A DNA stretch of 64,000 nucleotides, taken from assembly GCF_000379605.1 (NCBI RefSeq), contig NZ_KB902713.1, positions 186,367 through 250,366 on the forward strand. The letters are read 5' to 3'. Of this stretch, positions 10,817 to 20,106 are shown piece after piece. Both the position numbers and the translations under genes were made by a program. Under the pieces are notes generated by a model. The model was not told the origin of the DNA. It saw only the letters and a program-made list of their open reading frames with translations, and searched no databases. Source of the DNA: Rhizobium giardinii bv. giardinii H152. GTDB lineage: Bacteria; Pseudomonadota; Alphaproteobacteria; Rhizobiales; Rhizobiaceae. Within the stretch, counting starts at the first letter, position 1. Each line of letters opens with the position of its first letter.

Positions 10817-13084
10817 TTAGAACGCTTGCCAATCATCGTTCGAAGGCGCGAGTGCCAGGTTACCGCGGCGCATCGGATAGTTTCCGCCGTCAACCCTTGT
10901 CTGACCGGCTGGGGACCTCTTTCCAAGTTCGCCCGTCACCGTCTGTGGCTTGAAATCCGCGCTCTTTTCTTCGAAGTGAAAATGTCTCAACAGCGCGGCT
11001 AGGCTTTGGCTCTCTTGGGCGAGGTGTGATCCTGCAGAATTCATCTCCGCGACCATGTTCGCATTTTCTTGAGTGGCATGGTCCATATGATTGACCGCGC
11101 CGTTGATCTCGCGCAGGCCCGACGATTGTTCCTGGGAGGCCGTTGCGATTGCGTCCATATGAAGATTTACATCCTGCACAAGCTCTTCAATCGTTCTCAG
11201 GCCCGATCCGGTTTCGCTCACGAGCCTTACGCCCTCGTCGACGGCCAGAGCTGAATTGCCGATGAGATCCTTGATTTCTTTCGCCGCTGTCGCTGAGCGC
11301 TGTGCAAGCTCCCTGACCTCCTGGGCAACAACCGCAAAGCCTTTTCCCGCGTCGCCAGCACGCGCTGCTTCGACGCCGGCGTTCAGCGCCAGGAGGTTCG
11401 TTTGGAAGGCGATCGCATCGATGACGCTGATGATCTGCGCAATCTGTTTAGAGGAGTTTTCAATGCGGTTCATGGCTCCGATAGCATTGCGTACAACGCG
11501 ACCGGACATTTCCGCATGATCTCGCATCTGTCGGACGGTTCCGCGCGCCTCAGCCGTCCTCTTTGTCGTCGATACAACGTTGGCGGTTATTTCCTCCAAC
11601 GCGGCTGCAGTTTCCTCGAGCGAAGCCGCCTGCTGCTCGGTGCGTCTTGAGAGATTTTCAGATGCGGCCGAGACGCCAGAGCTGCCATTCGCGACCGTTT
11701 CGACTGAATGGCCGACGGTAACAAGCGCGCCCCGGAGCTGACGAATGGAAGCGTTGAAATCCCTGCGCAAACTTTCAAATTGTGGCGCTAACGGCTCCTC
11801 AATCTCATAAATCAAGTCTCCGTCCGCCATCCGCTTCAACCCGGTTGCCAATGCCGTCGTCGCTCGGACGAGGCGCTCTTCTGCTTCTTTTTCAGCCCTT
11901 GTCTGAATATCCAGCTTCTCTTTGTCAGAACGAATGCGCTCAGCTTCCGCGGATGTCTCCAGGTGATTTTTTTGTATGGCCACGCCGCGGAAAAACTCAA
12001 GGCAACGCGCCATGTCCCCGATCTCGTCGCGTCGGATCGTCAAGGGCACCGGCGCCGATGTATCGCCTTCTGCGAGTGCCTTCATCCGGCTTGTCAGTGA
12101 CCGAATGGAGCTTGAAATTCTCCGAACGACCGAAATGCACAGAATGAGTACCGTAGACATGATCAGAAGCGTGGCGCCGGAGTAGCCGATAAAGGCATTG
12201 CGAAGATCGGCGTACCGCTGAAATGCCATCCCGTCCAACTTGTCGCCGGTGCGCATAATGAGTCCGGTCAACAAAGCAGCCCGCTGTTGGGTCATTTCAT
12301 TCCATCGATCCAACGTCTCGGTGGGGAACGAAACGGCCGGCTGGTTCGCATACATCTGATCGCGAACGCCCGCGATGAACTTGCCTGCGGCGCTGGCCTC
12401 GAAGTCGTCATAAGATTTGACGAGATCGGCAGGGAGAAATTCGTGCATCGTAGGCACATAAAGCTGCTTTAAATTTTTTGACTGTAAGAGGGACGAGAAT
12501 AGATCGACGGACATTACTGAATTTTTGATGTAGGCTCGGCCGGGCCTGATCTCCAGCAAACTAGCTTCCGTGATCTGCATCAGCGCGTGAAAACCGGTAA
12601 TTTGACGTGCCAAATCCAAATCATTGACAGTCGCCCCAGTGCGACGGACGAGCTCCAAACCCGCAACGGCAGCTGGGCGCAAGGCAACGGCTCCCTCCGC
12701 CTCGCCAGCCGTTCCGTCATCGACGCGCCGGCGGAAGCTGTCGATATTCTCCCGCCTTTCACGAATGATCTGTACTGCCCGCTCTATGGCCGGATCGTCA
12801 AATGCATTTTTCCAAGAGTCGTAAGCGGAAAAGACCGCTGTAAAAGCGCTGTCCGATGCGGCTCGCTTTGCCCGACGGACGTCGGCGCCTGCAAACGCTT
12901 CGGCCGCTATAGCTTGGGCGAGGAGTCCGCCTTCCCGCCCAAGTTGCTGCGTTGTTTGTGCGCTTCGGAACGTAGAGTATTCGTGGTAATATCCCAGTGA
13001 TGTTGATACTCCGATGATTAGGAACGCCGTCAACGGGATAATTGCCAAAATCATTAGAAGTATAGATAGCGGCAGTCTCGACAT
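10817..13084 (-). CDS. Methyl-accepting chemotaxis protein with NIT-type sensor domain
   Basis: Chemoreceptor of 755 aa. Membrane segments lie near residues 7-29 and 293-315. The periplasmic part (about 45-280) has the all-helical look of a nitrate/nitrite-sensing (NIT) domain, with blocks such as [11 protein letters not shown] and [17 protein letters not shown]; this call rests on family resemblance. HAMP follows near 316-370 and the signalling domain near 460-700 ([20 protein letters not shown]). The C-terminus ends in DWQAF, which fits the aromatic-x-x-aromatic docking pentapeptide for CheR/CheB. It is the only chemoreceptor in this window with such a tail. It appears to be transcribed alone. 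Confidence 0.92.
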   Translation of the reverse strand: MSRLPLSILLMILAIIPLTAFLIIGVSTSLGYYHEYSTFRSAQTTQQLGREGGLLAQAIAAEAFAGADVRRAKRAASDSAFTAVFSAYDSWKNAFDDPAIERAVQIIRERRENIDSFRRRVDDGTAGEAEGAVALRPAAVAGLELVRRTGATVNDLDLARQITGFHALMQITEASLLEIRPGRAYIKNSVMSVDLFSSLLQSKNLKQLYVPTMHEFLPADLVKSYDDFEASAAGKFIAGVRDQMYANQPAVSFPTETLDRWNEMTQQRAALLTGLIMRTGDKLDGMAFQRYADLRNAFIGYSGATLLIMSTVLILCISVVRRISSSIRSLTSRMKALAEGDTSAPVPLTIRRDEIGDMARCLEFFRGVAIQKNHLETSAEAERIRSDKEKLDIQTRAEKEAEERLVRATTALATGLKRMADGDLIYEIEEPLAPQFESLRRDFNASIRQLRGALVTVGHSVETVANGSSGVSAASENLSRRTEQQAASLEETAAALEEITANVVSTTKRTAEARGTVRQMRDHAEMSGRVVRNAIGAMNRIENSSKQIAQIISVIDAIAFQTNLLALNAGVEAARAGDAGKGFAVVAQEVRELAQRSATAAKEIKDLIGNSALAVDEGVRLVSETGSGLRTIEELVQDVNLHMDAIATASQEQSSGLREINGAVNHMDHATQENANMVAEMNSAGSHLAQESQSLAALLRHFHFEEKSADFKPQTVTGELGKRSPAGQTRVDGGNYPMRRGNLALAPSNDDWQAF

Positions 13085-13355
13085 ATGTTCCTCATAGACT
13101 TTAAATTACACCGGCTTCCATTAGCGACGCGGTCCAGAAAATTCTGATGTCGACCGCTATGTGTGAGATGAGCGCGGCACACTTACCATATGATTAACCC
13201 GTGTACTGGTTTGGAACTGCGTTGCGCAGATCGGAACATCGTTGCGTTCAGGGGATCATCTGCAAGACAGATCTTGGGCCGAGCCAGTTGCTGGAGAGTT
13301 CTATTGCTATCAAGCCTTGAAGGGGGTCGAGCGCGCCGGCTGATCGGCAATCCGC

Positions 13356-14336
13356 CTATGATATACGCAATGTTTCCGAGGGAAGTACTCCATAGCGCTT
13401 GCGATAGTCCGCAGAAAACCTGCCTCTATTTACGAAGCCCCATTTCAGAGCGACCTGCGTGACCGAGAGGCCAGGCTCGCCTGTCATCAGTTCCTGATGC
13501 ACTGATTCCAACCGTAGGTGCTGCAGAAATGCCAGAGGGGTCGTATTTCGAAAGTTGCGAAAACCGTTCTGAAGAGTGCGTCGGCTTACGCCACAGGCCG
13601 TTGCGATTTCCTCAAGAGATAGCGGCCGAGCAATATTGGCGCGCATATAGTCGACCGCCCGCTTAACGGCCTTGGGTAAGGGTGGTTCAGCAACGCGGCA
13701 TAACTCGAGTGAGTAGCGATGCTGCGCAGCTTCGATCAAAAGCTCCATCGTCGTTTCGGTGAGGTGGTTAAGTGCTATCGGTGATTGCTGAAGGATTCCG
13801 TCTCGTAATCCAGCATACAGCATTGGTACCAGTTGCACCAAAAGAGAGCCGAACCCGACCGACAGGTCGATTTCTGGCGAGAAATCGAGGCTGCCTCTTA
13901 TTGGCGTATTGAGCCGACGTCCTAAGCGGCGCGTCAGTTCATCGTGGGCGATCCTAAGACCCAAATGTTTCCTGGGCCCAATGAACTGGGTTGTACTCGC
14001 CGACATGCTGTTCACGAAAACGCCACGCCTTCCCTCTGACGGGATTTGTCTGCCGTCCACGGTAACGACCGATCGCCCATGTAGTGGAAGCATGACTATG
14101 TTTGCCTCCGCCGGTCCCCGGTGCTGTACCGTGAGGTCGCCCTCGTAGTGCGCGGCAATAACTGCAATCGGGCCATTGGCGATCGCATGTATATCGTAGG
14201 CGATCGTCTTAGCGCCCTCTACATGCGCTGGTGATTGCGGGGAAAGCCTGGAAAGCGCTTCCGCGAGTTCCTCGCTGCAGGTGCCTTTGAGCGAGAAATG
14301 GTCAATCTTAGAGGGGGACACTCTCAAACTCTCCAT
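13356..14336 (-). CDS. AraC-family transcriptional regulator
   Basis: Regulator of 326 aa. The N-terminal 200 residues resemble AraC-type effector-binding domains of the AraC-binding-like class. The C-terminal double helix-turn-helix (about 222-322) contains the typical pattern RPLSLEEIATACGVSRRTLQ, PLAFLQHLRLESVHQEL and VTQVALKWGFVNRGRFSADY. AraC members of this shape usually activate a nearby catabolic gene. Here the neighbours are a chemoreceptor and an IS6 remnant, so the original target may have been lost. Effector unknown. Confidence 0.9.
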   Translation of the reverse strand: MESLRVSPSKIDHFSLKGTCSEELAEALSRLSPQSPAHVEGAKTIAYDIHAIANGPIAVIAAHYEGDLTVQHRGPAEANIVMLPLHGRSVVTVDGRQIPSEGRRGVFVNSMSASTTQFIGPRKHLGLRIAHDELTRRLGRRLNTPIRGSLDFSPEIDLSVGFGSLLVQLVPMLYAGLRDGILQQSPIALNHLTETTMELLIEAAQHRYSLELCRVAEPPLPKAVKRAVDYMRANIARPLSLEEIATACGVSRRTLQNGFRNFRNTTPLAFLQHLRLESVHQELMTGEPGLSVTQVALKWGFVNRGRFSADYRKRYGVLPSETLRIS

Positions 14337-14469
14337 TCATCACTTCCTTCACGAAACGGTATCCGAGCATGAGGTCCGCCTATCGCCATCGAGGGGCGGT
14401 GAGGTCATGGGGTGGGATGTGGAACAGGTTGGCAATCGCGTCATGGATGGAGCCGAAGCGCTACACCCG

Positions 14470-14712
14470 GCATGAACTCTCGTTTTACAGCATCGTAGGA
14501 TCGAAGCTTGTCGTTGGCGAAGTACGACCAAATTTCTCGGCCCACAGGCGGATCGTCTGCGAGACAATTATCCCAGGACCGGCCAGATGTCCTTGACCAT
14601 CCGCAGGCGCAAAAGCGAAACGGAAAAAAAGCCACACCGCGTGGGCAATAATTTCAGTAGGAAAGCGGTGGCGGCGATAAAGTGGATCACGGTTTGTCAT
14701 GCCCAATCATCG
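14470..14712 (-). mobile_element. IS6-family transposase remnant with internal deletion (copy 2)
   Basis: From about 14706 leftwards the frame reads the start of an IS6-type transposase (TNRDPLYRRHRFPTEIIAHA, then VWLFFRFAFA), frameshifts through GIIVSQTIRLWAEKFGRTSP, and then joins, across an internal deletion near 14520, to the conserved C-terminal motif DKLRSYDAVKREFMPGV. It is a deleted, inactive copy. The right edge touches the 3' end of ribB (14707). The same 200 bp occurs at 7705-7905. Confidence 0.78.
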
Positions 14713-15510
14713 GACAGCGAACCCAAGGTCCGTTCCCCCCGTCGGCACCTTCGAAACGCGCTTTTCTTCTGGTGTATCGGAGGCCACCAACGCAGGAGTT
14801 CCGCTCTCCCTCTGCGGGCACGTGGAACGTCTGCTCGTCAGATACGAAACATTGGACATCGCCGTCGCCGCGGCTGGGTGATCGACACGAAGGCCGCTTT
14901 CGTCGATCTCGCGGCAATATTCGATCAGGGCTTCGATGGTCACCATGAGGAGGCCATGCCGCTCGGCGAATTCGCTGAGCTGCGGAAGACGCGCCATAGT
15001 GCCGTCGTCGTTGGCGATTTCGCAGATGACACCCGCTGGCTCGAGCCCGGCCAGCCGAGCGAAATCCACCGCGGCTTCCGTATGGCCGGGGCGTCCGAGA
15101 ACACCAGATGGGTTTGCCCGCAGAGGGAGTATGTGGCCTGGCCGTGACAGGTCCTCCGGCATCGTCGATGCGTCGGCGAGCGCCCTGATGGTCTTGGCGC
15201 GGTCTTCTGCGGAAATCCCGGTCGATACGCCTTGTATCAGGTCCACCGAGACAGTGAACGCTGTCTGCATGGAATCCGAGTTACGCTCCACCATGAGGGG
15301 GATATCCAGTTCGTCTAGCCGGTCCCCGGTCATCGGAACGCAGATCAGGCCGCGCGCATAACGCATCATGAAGGCAACATGATCGTTCGTCACCTTGTCC
15401 GCGGCAACCAGGATGTCGCCTTCGTTTTCCCGGTTTTCGTCGTCCACGACGATGATCATCTCTCCGGCGGCGATTGCTTTAACCGCGCTCTCGATGGAAG
15501 CAAACTTCAT
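14707..15510 (-). CDS. ribB: 3,4-dihydroxy-2-butanone-4-phosphate synthase with foreign tail
   Basis: Makes 3,4-dihydroxy-2-butanone 4-phosphate from ribulose 5-phosphate, a riboflavin precursor. Residues 1-208 are a complete RibB domain: VDDENRENEGDI acidic loop, STGISAEDRAKTI, RPGHILPLRA, GVLGRPGHTEAAVD and CEIANDDGTMARL. The last 60 residues (after EIDESGLRVDH) match neither RibB nor GTP cyclohydrolase II, and the stop codon falls at the edge of the IS6 remnant, so the tail looks like a by-product of that insertion. It is the last gene of a leftward operon after the ABC importer and an FMN reductase (15 bp gap), so it probably boosts flavin supply for the monooxygenase at 23100-24224. Confidence 0.93.
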   Translation of the reverse strand: MKFASIESAVKAIAAGEMIIVVDDENRENEGDILVAADKVTNDHVAFMMRYARGLICVPMTGDRLDELDIPLMVERNSDSMQTAFTVSVDLIQGVSTGISAEDRAKTIRALADASTMPEDLSRPGHILPLRANPSGVLGRPGHTEAAVDFARLAGLEPAGVICEIANDDGTMARLPQLSEFAERHGLLMVTIEALIEYCREIDESGLRVDHPAAATAMSNVSYLTSRRSTCPQRESGTPALVASDTPEEKRVSKVPTGGTDLGFAVR

Positions 15511-15525
15511 GGTCTTCTCCTTGAA

Positions 15526-16035
15526 CTAAACATGGCCCAGAGTGCGTGCGAGTTCGCGGTCGACCCGCGCCCGGAGTTCCGCAGACGGTGCCGAATCTGG
15601 AAAGTCGCCGTCCATCGCATAGATGAAGTCACCGCGAACCTCGGCTTTGAAGAAGCCCATCAATGATCGCAGGTGAGCCTCGACGTGCTCGCCATGGGCC
15701 TCGGCCTTACCCGTTGCGAATATCAATACGGGTTTCCCCTGCAGAGCTGTCATTTCGAAGAGGTCGAAAAGATGCTTGAGAAGACCGGTCATCGAGGACT
15801 TGAAGACCGGTGTCCCCACGACGAGGACGTCCGAAGACTGGATTGCGTCAAGGACGGTCGCAAGTCCAGCAGGAGCCTCCGAACGCCACAGGGTGGTTCC
15901 TAAAACCGGGAGAACATCGACCAGGTCAAACAGGTACCGGGCGTGCCCGGGCGGGACGCTCGAGAGTGCGTATTCCCCGAGCGCCCGCGTCTTCGAGGGG
16001 CGCGTGACATTGCCGGTTATCGCGACAATCTTCAT
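15526..16035 (-). CDS. NAD(P)H-dependent FMN reductase (SsuE/MsuE-like)
   Basis: Flavodoxin-fold flavin reductase of 169 aa. The N-terminus KIVAITGNVTRPSKTRAL is the FMN phosphate-binding loop, followed by VVGTPVFKSSMTGLLKHLFD and FATGKAEAHGEH, as in SsuE/MsuE enzymes that feed reduced FMN to two-component monooxygenases. It sits between the importer permease (16 bp gap) and ribB (15 bp gap) in one leftward operon. With the RutF-like reductase at 24771-25280, it is the second flavin reductase of this locus, likely supplying FMNH2 to the RutA-like enzyme. Confidence 0.88.
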   Translation of the reverse strand: MKIVAITGNVTRPSKTRALGEYALSSVPPGHARYLFDLVDVLPVLGTTLWRSEAPAGLATVLDAIQSSDVLVVGTPVFKSSMTGLLKHLFDLFEMTALQGKPVLIFATGKAEAHGEHVEAHLRSLMGFFKAEVRGDFIYAMDGDFPDSAPSAELRARVDRELARTLGHV

Positions 16036-16051
16036 TTTGCCGGCCTTTCGA

Positions 16052-17068
16052 TCAGATCTGGTTGCGGATGTGAGCGGTACGAGCGTAGACGGCCACCATC
16101 GGTACGATCAGCAGACCGACGATCGCCTGTTGCGCGGCGAAGCTCAGGCCTAGCCCAACCAGCAGGGACGTCAATACCGTCAATACGAGTACCCCGAGAA
16201 CGGTTGCCCCGTATCCGCCTGCGCCTCCAAGCAACGAGGTGCCGCCGATTACAACGGCCGCAACGGTGGTAAAGAGATATGGGTCCCCGACGCCAACGAA
16301 GCCGCCGCCGGAAAACCCGAGCAGCAATACGCCCGTCAGTGCCGACATCGCCCCACTGATACCGTGAATGCTGGTCCAAACCTTGGTTTCGGAAATTCCA
16401 AGCCGTGCCGCTGCAGTCCTGCTGCCCCCGACTGCGTAGATGGAGCGGCCGAACCATGTGTTATACAGAGCCCAGATGGTGACGAGCGTGACGAGGAGCC
16501 AAACCAGCACCACGGGCGGCAGGGGCAGCCCGAAGGTCTTCCCGTTGAACGCGGCGAAATTCCGGAGCCAGTCCGGTACGGGGGCGAAAACCGTGCCACC
16601 GTAGTCGGAACCGATGGAGGTGTAGAGTTGTACCGCACCGACAAATGCGAAGCCGACACCCAGCGACATGATGAGGGCCTGGCCCTGCAGCCTGAAGCTC
16701 AAAAAGCCGTTCGCGAGCCCGATTGCTGCTCCCAGGAGAACGACCACTATCACGGCCAGCCAGGCAGGCATCCCTGTAACCAACAGGCTTGGAAAGAGAA
16801 TGTTCGCTCCCCCGATGACATACGGAATGGAGAGATCAAGCGCGCCGACCATGGCACATAGCGTCTGTCCCAACGATGCAAGCCCCAGGAAAGCGGCAAG
16901 CAGCAATATCGAACGCGCGTTACGGGGCGAGATGAACCCCGGAACGAGGATCGTACCCAGCACGAGAAGTGCGGCAAGCAGAGCGAAGCCGATTACGATG
17001 CTGCGCTGCAGCTTTACCGACCGTCCTGTGATTTGGCTCATCGTCTGTTCCGTTGCAAGTGAAGTCAT
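16052..17068 (-). CDS. CUT2-type ABC transporter permease
   Basis: Inner-membrane permease (338 aa) of the RbsC/branched-chain permease family, with about 8-10 hydrophobic segments and the family stretch ALYNTWFGRSIYAVGGSRTA, which contacts the ATPase. It follows a second permease gene (12 bp gap) and precedes the FMN reductase. It forms a heterodimeric channel with the product of 17081-18049, powered by the ATPase at 18049-19608 and fed by the binding protein at 21802-22971. Confidence 0.92.
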   Translation of the reverse strand: MTSLATEQTMSQITGRSVKLQRSIVIGFALLAALLVLGTILVPGFISPRNARSILLLAAFLGLASLGQTLCAMVGALDLSIPYVIGGANILFPSLLVTGMPAWLAVIVVVLLGAAIGLANGFLSFRLQGQALIMSLGVGFAFVGAVQLYTSIGSDYGGTVFAPVPDWLRNFAAFNGKTFGLPLPPVVLVWLLVTLVTIWALYNTWFGRSIYAVGGSRTAAARLGISETKVWTSIHGISGAMSALTGVLLLGFSGGGFVGVGDPYLFTTVAAVVIGGTSLLGGAGGYGATVLGVLVLTVLTSLLVGLGLSFAAQQAIVGLLIVPMVAVYARTAHIRNQI

Positions 17069-17080
17069 TACCAGTCCTCC

Positions 17081-18049
17081 CTAGAAAGCCGTGCGCCGGG
17101 CCGTCATGAACACGTTGACGAGGAGCGATGCCACGAGGATCAGCCCGAAAGCCATTTGTGTCACGAACCCCGTCACGCTTCCGAAGCTGAAGGCCGAAAG
17201 CAGGTACGAGATGAGGAACATGTTCAGAGCACCAAGCGTCGACCCCAAAGCTCCCCCTCTCCCGCCAGCCAGGTTTGCGCCACCGAGCACCAGAGCGGTA
17301 ACCGCCTGTAGCGTGTAGCTGCTTCCCTGGGTAGGATCGCCCGAAGAGATCAATGCCGTATAGCTGAGCGCGGCAAGGCCGACGAAGACGCCGCCGAGGA
17401 GATGAGCGCAGATGCGTACGGTATTGACTTTCACTCCGCTCGTGTAGGCCATCCGTTCGTCAGCGCCTGTCATGCGGAGGTGGGAGTAAAAGGTGGTCCT
17501 GCGCATAAAGGCCCAAAGAGCCAAAGCCGCGAGGACGATGATCAGCACCGGAGATAAGATCGTGGTTCCTGCTCCCCACGTCATCATCCAGTCCGGCGCA
17601 ACGCCGCCCGGCCTTGACATGACCATGAGGTTCAAGCCTGAGAGGACGAGGAAGCTGGAAAGCGTAACGATGATGGGGGCGACCCGGACGTAGATGATGA
17701 TGAGTGCCTGCAGCAACTGGTACAGTGCGCCGACCGCCACCACCCAGCAAATCACCGCGAGTGGCGACGTGTAACCACTTGCCGAGAGCCAGCCGATCAG
17801 GGTGACGTTCACGAAACCCATCAACGGGCCAACGGAAAGGTCGACCGAACCGCGGCCTGCCATCACGATCGGTGTCAGGGCCAGCGTCGTGAGGATCAAA
17901 GGTGCTGCGACGATGATTGCTCCGCCCATTCCGGTTGCGGTAAACAGCCGCGGCGAGAGCACGGCCGCGGCGACGAGCAACACTGCGAAAAGAACGAGCG
18001 GTACGGCCAGCGACCTGTCGAGCGCGGGAAATCCAAAACGTTGCGACAT
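17081..18049 (-). CDS. CUT2-type ABC transporter permease
   Basis: Inner-membrane permease (322 aa), RbsC-like, with around 8-10 hydrophobic segments and the coupling region RRTTFYSHLRMTGADERMAY. Its start codon overlaps the stop codon of the ATPase gene by one base, indicating translational coupling. It is a paralogue of the next permease in the operon, giving a heterodimeric channel. Confidence 0.92.
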   Translation of the reverse strand: MSQRFGFPALDRSLAVPLVLFAVLLVAAAVLSPRLFTATGMGGAIIVAAPLILTTLALTPIVMAGRGSVDLSVGPLMGFVNVTLIGWLSASGYTSPLAVICWVVAVGALYQLLQALIIIYVRVAPIIVTLSSFLVLSGLNLMVMSRPGGVAPDWMMTWGAGTTILSPVLIIVLAALALWAFMRRTTFYSHLRMTGADERMAYTSGVKVNTVRICAHLLGGVFVGLAALSYTALISSGDPTQGSSYTLQAVTALVLGGANLAGGRGGALGSTLGALNMFLISYLLSAFSFGSVTGFVTQMAFGLILVASLLVNVFMTARRTAF

Positions 18050-19608
18050 CAGTGTGCCTTTCTCTCTTTGGAGAATTCCATGGTGTCGGCAACCGAGCGG
18101 CCGAACATTGCAGCGAGAATGGTTTCTTCGTTGATGTCCGGGCCGTCGAGGGAGCGATGGATGCTCCCTTTGTGAAAGACATCGACGCGGTCGGCGAAAC
18201 CAAGAAACTCCTCGATCTCGCTCGAAAGGTAGATTACCGAGCCGCCACCTTCGGCAAACAGCCGAAGCTCGCGATACAGGTCGCGTTTGGTGTTGAGGTC
18301 CACGCCCCGAGCAGGGTCGTTAAGAACGATCACTTTGGGGTCATTGGCGAAGGCACGACCGATCAGGACCTTCTGCTGGTTACCACCGGAAAGGGACGTA
18401 ATCCGGTTGTCCGGATGGCCGATCTTGACGCGGAGCCGCTCGACCTCCCGGGCGAACGTCTGCTTCAGCTTTTTCCGCCTGATGACACCGAACGGCCCGA
18501 GGTTCTTCTGGTAGATACCGATGGCGAGGTTTTCGAAAATGCTCTGCTGCGGGAAAATTCCTTCCCGCTTCCGGTCTCCGGATACGTACACAATGCCCTT
18601 GTTCGTGGCGTCGTCGAGCGTGCTGACTTTGACGAGACCGGTGCTTTCCGTATTCAGGATCCGGACCTCCCCTCCGAACGGCGAGATAATCCTTGCGACC
18701 AGTCGCACGAAGGCGTCCTGGCCCTGGCCGTCCAGTCCCGCAACGCCCACGATAGATCCCTGCGGAAGGACGAAGTCGAACGGTTGCGATGCCTCCTGGG
18801 GGCGCGCGCCATGGACGGAAAGAGCCTCCTTGCGATCACCCGGCAGGCCCGCTGCAGACGTTGAAGCAGCGGCGGAAATCTGGCGGTCTTGAGGGGTCAT
18901 CATGCGCAGGAGATTGGCCTCGGTGATCTCGGATTTCTCAAGGACACCGACAGTGAAACCGTCTCTCAGTATTGTCGCCCGATCGGCGATCCGGACGAGC
19001 TCGGCGATGCGGTGCGTGACGATGATTACAGCGCACCCCTCGGACCGGAGCCGATCGATCTCTTCGTGGAGGCGGACGGTCGCGTCGAGATCGAGTGCAG
19101 CCGAGGACTCGTCCAGGATCAAGACCTTGGGTTTCCTCAGAACGGCCCGGGCGATAACGATCCATTGCTTGATGCTGAGCGGAAGATCACCGACGTTCTG
19201 CCGGAGATCGACAGGCTTTCCCACCAGGCGGTCGAGGAGGCTTTGCGCAACGCTTTCACGTTCCCTGGAGGATTTCCGAAGCGAGAACAGGTCCTCGCTT
19301 CCTACGAAAAGGTTGTCGAGGACACTCGCTTCATCGGCGACCAGGACTTCCTGGAAGATCGTAGCGAGGCCAACCCCTTTGGCATCGACTGGCGAGGTGA
19401 TGGACTTGCCAAGGATCAGGACAGATCCTGCATCGGCAGCGATAACGCCGGACATGATCTTCGCCATGGTGCTCTTGCCGCTGCCATTCTCGCCAACGAT
19501 CGCGTGCACCTCCCCTGCCCTGGCGACAAAATCGCATTTCTTCAATGCCTTCGTTTCGCCAAACGATTTGGCAACGGCCGTCATGCTTACGGCGACGTCA
19601 TTCGTCAT
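18049..19608 (-). CDS. CUT2-type ABC importer ATPase with two nucleotide-binding domains
   Basis: RbsA/MglA-type ATPase with two ABC domains. ATG 19608 is preferred over the upstream frame opening (19650) because GAGGGAGGA stands directly before it. From there (519 aa) the N-terminal half has Walker A GENGSGKST near residue 37, LPLSIKQWIVIARA signature and Walker B VLILDESSAALD. The C-terminal half has the degenerate P-loop GLDGQGQDAF, then LSGGNQQKVLIGRA and VIVLNDPARGVD, as usual for the family. First gene of the leftward importer/FMN reductase/ribB operon; the dyad-promoter lies 115-145 bp upstream. Confidence 0.93.
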   Translation of the reverse strand: MTNDVAVSMTAVAKSFGETKALKKCDFVARAGEVHAIVGENGSGKSTMAKIMSGVIAADAGSVLILGKSITSPVDAKGVGLATIFQEVLVADEASVLDNLFVGSEDLFSLRKSSRERESVAQSLLDRLVGKPVDLRQNVGDLPLSIKQWIVIARAVLRKPKVLILDESSAALDLDATVRLHEEIDRLRSEGCAVIIVTHRIAELVRIADRATILRDGFTVGVLEKSEITEANLLRMMTPQDRQISAAASTSAAGLPGDRKEALSVHGARPQEASQPFDFVLPQGSIVGVAGLDGQGQDAFVRLVARIISPFGGEVRILNTESTGLVKVSTLDDATNKGIVYVSGDRKREGIFPQQSIFENLAIGIYQKNLGPFGVIRRKKLKQTFAREVERLRVKIGHPDNRITSLSGGNQQKVLIGRAFANDPKVIVLNDPARGVDLNTKRDLYRELRLFAEGGGSVIYLSSEIEEFLGFADRVDVFHKGSIHRSLDGPDINEETILAAMFGRSVADTMEFSKERKAH

Positions 19609-19723
19609 GCCGATCCTCCCTCTAGGCAGCAGCAAATCGTGCCAGGACATCCGATGTCCGGGCCTCTTGCTGAATTGTGACTGCCGTCTTTGAACGCTCC
19701 GAGAACTCGCTCGGTGAACTATA

Positions 19724-19752
19724 GAATGACAGATTGTCTGCTAATCTGTCAA
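19724..19752 (-). promoter_or_regulatory. Regulon operator-promoter in front of the ABC importer operon
   Basis: Perfect 9-bp inverted repeat TGACAGATT (19727-19735), 7-bp spacer, AATCTGTCA (19743-19751). Read leftwards, TTGACA (19752-19747) can be the -35 box, with TCATTC 17 bp on or TTCTAT slightly further as -10. Same design as the sites at 25311, 27846 and 31594, so probably bound by the GntR protein encoded at 27895-28593 (inference). The other DNA between 19753 and 20106 shows no gene. Confidence 0.75.
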
Positions 19753-20106
19753 TAGTGTCGCCACGCCGATATCGGGATGTCGGGTTGATTTCGATGAAAC
19801 CGGTTGGTCGCTCGACGACCTCAAAGTTACAAAAGCATGTTTTCACGCACCTGACGTCGGTCAGAGGTTCTCGATCGGATCGGAAGCGATCTGGCAGCCA
19901 TCGCGATCAAGACAGGACCAAAACACTATTGAGGGTGTCCGGTAATCTGATGAAGGCAACCGTTTCGATTGGGGGCATACGGAACGTCCCAACCTCCGCG
20001 CGCCGAACGCGGCAAGTGCCATTCGATCATCCAGCCCTTCCCCGCTGGGGGAGCGGGCAGATCGAACTCATGGTCGATCGGCCCCTGGCGCGCGCAACCG
20101 TGGAGA

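Noticed and set aside
14707..14900. The ribB C-terminal tail as a GTP cyclohydrolase II domain
   Set aside because: No RibA motifs (such as the cysteine zinc site or RGxEGRGIG) occur in the tail in any frame.
15511..15525. An FMN riboswitch in front of ribB
   Set aside because: Only 15 bp separate ribB from the FMN reductase gene; no space for the conserved RFN structure, and none of its sequence blocks is seen.
18052..19680. Several 260-270-aa plus-strand frames opposite the ABC ATPase
   Set aside because: Shadows of the ATPase gene, which has intact Walker A, signature and Walker B motifs.
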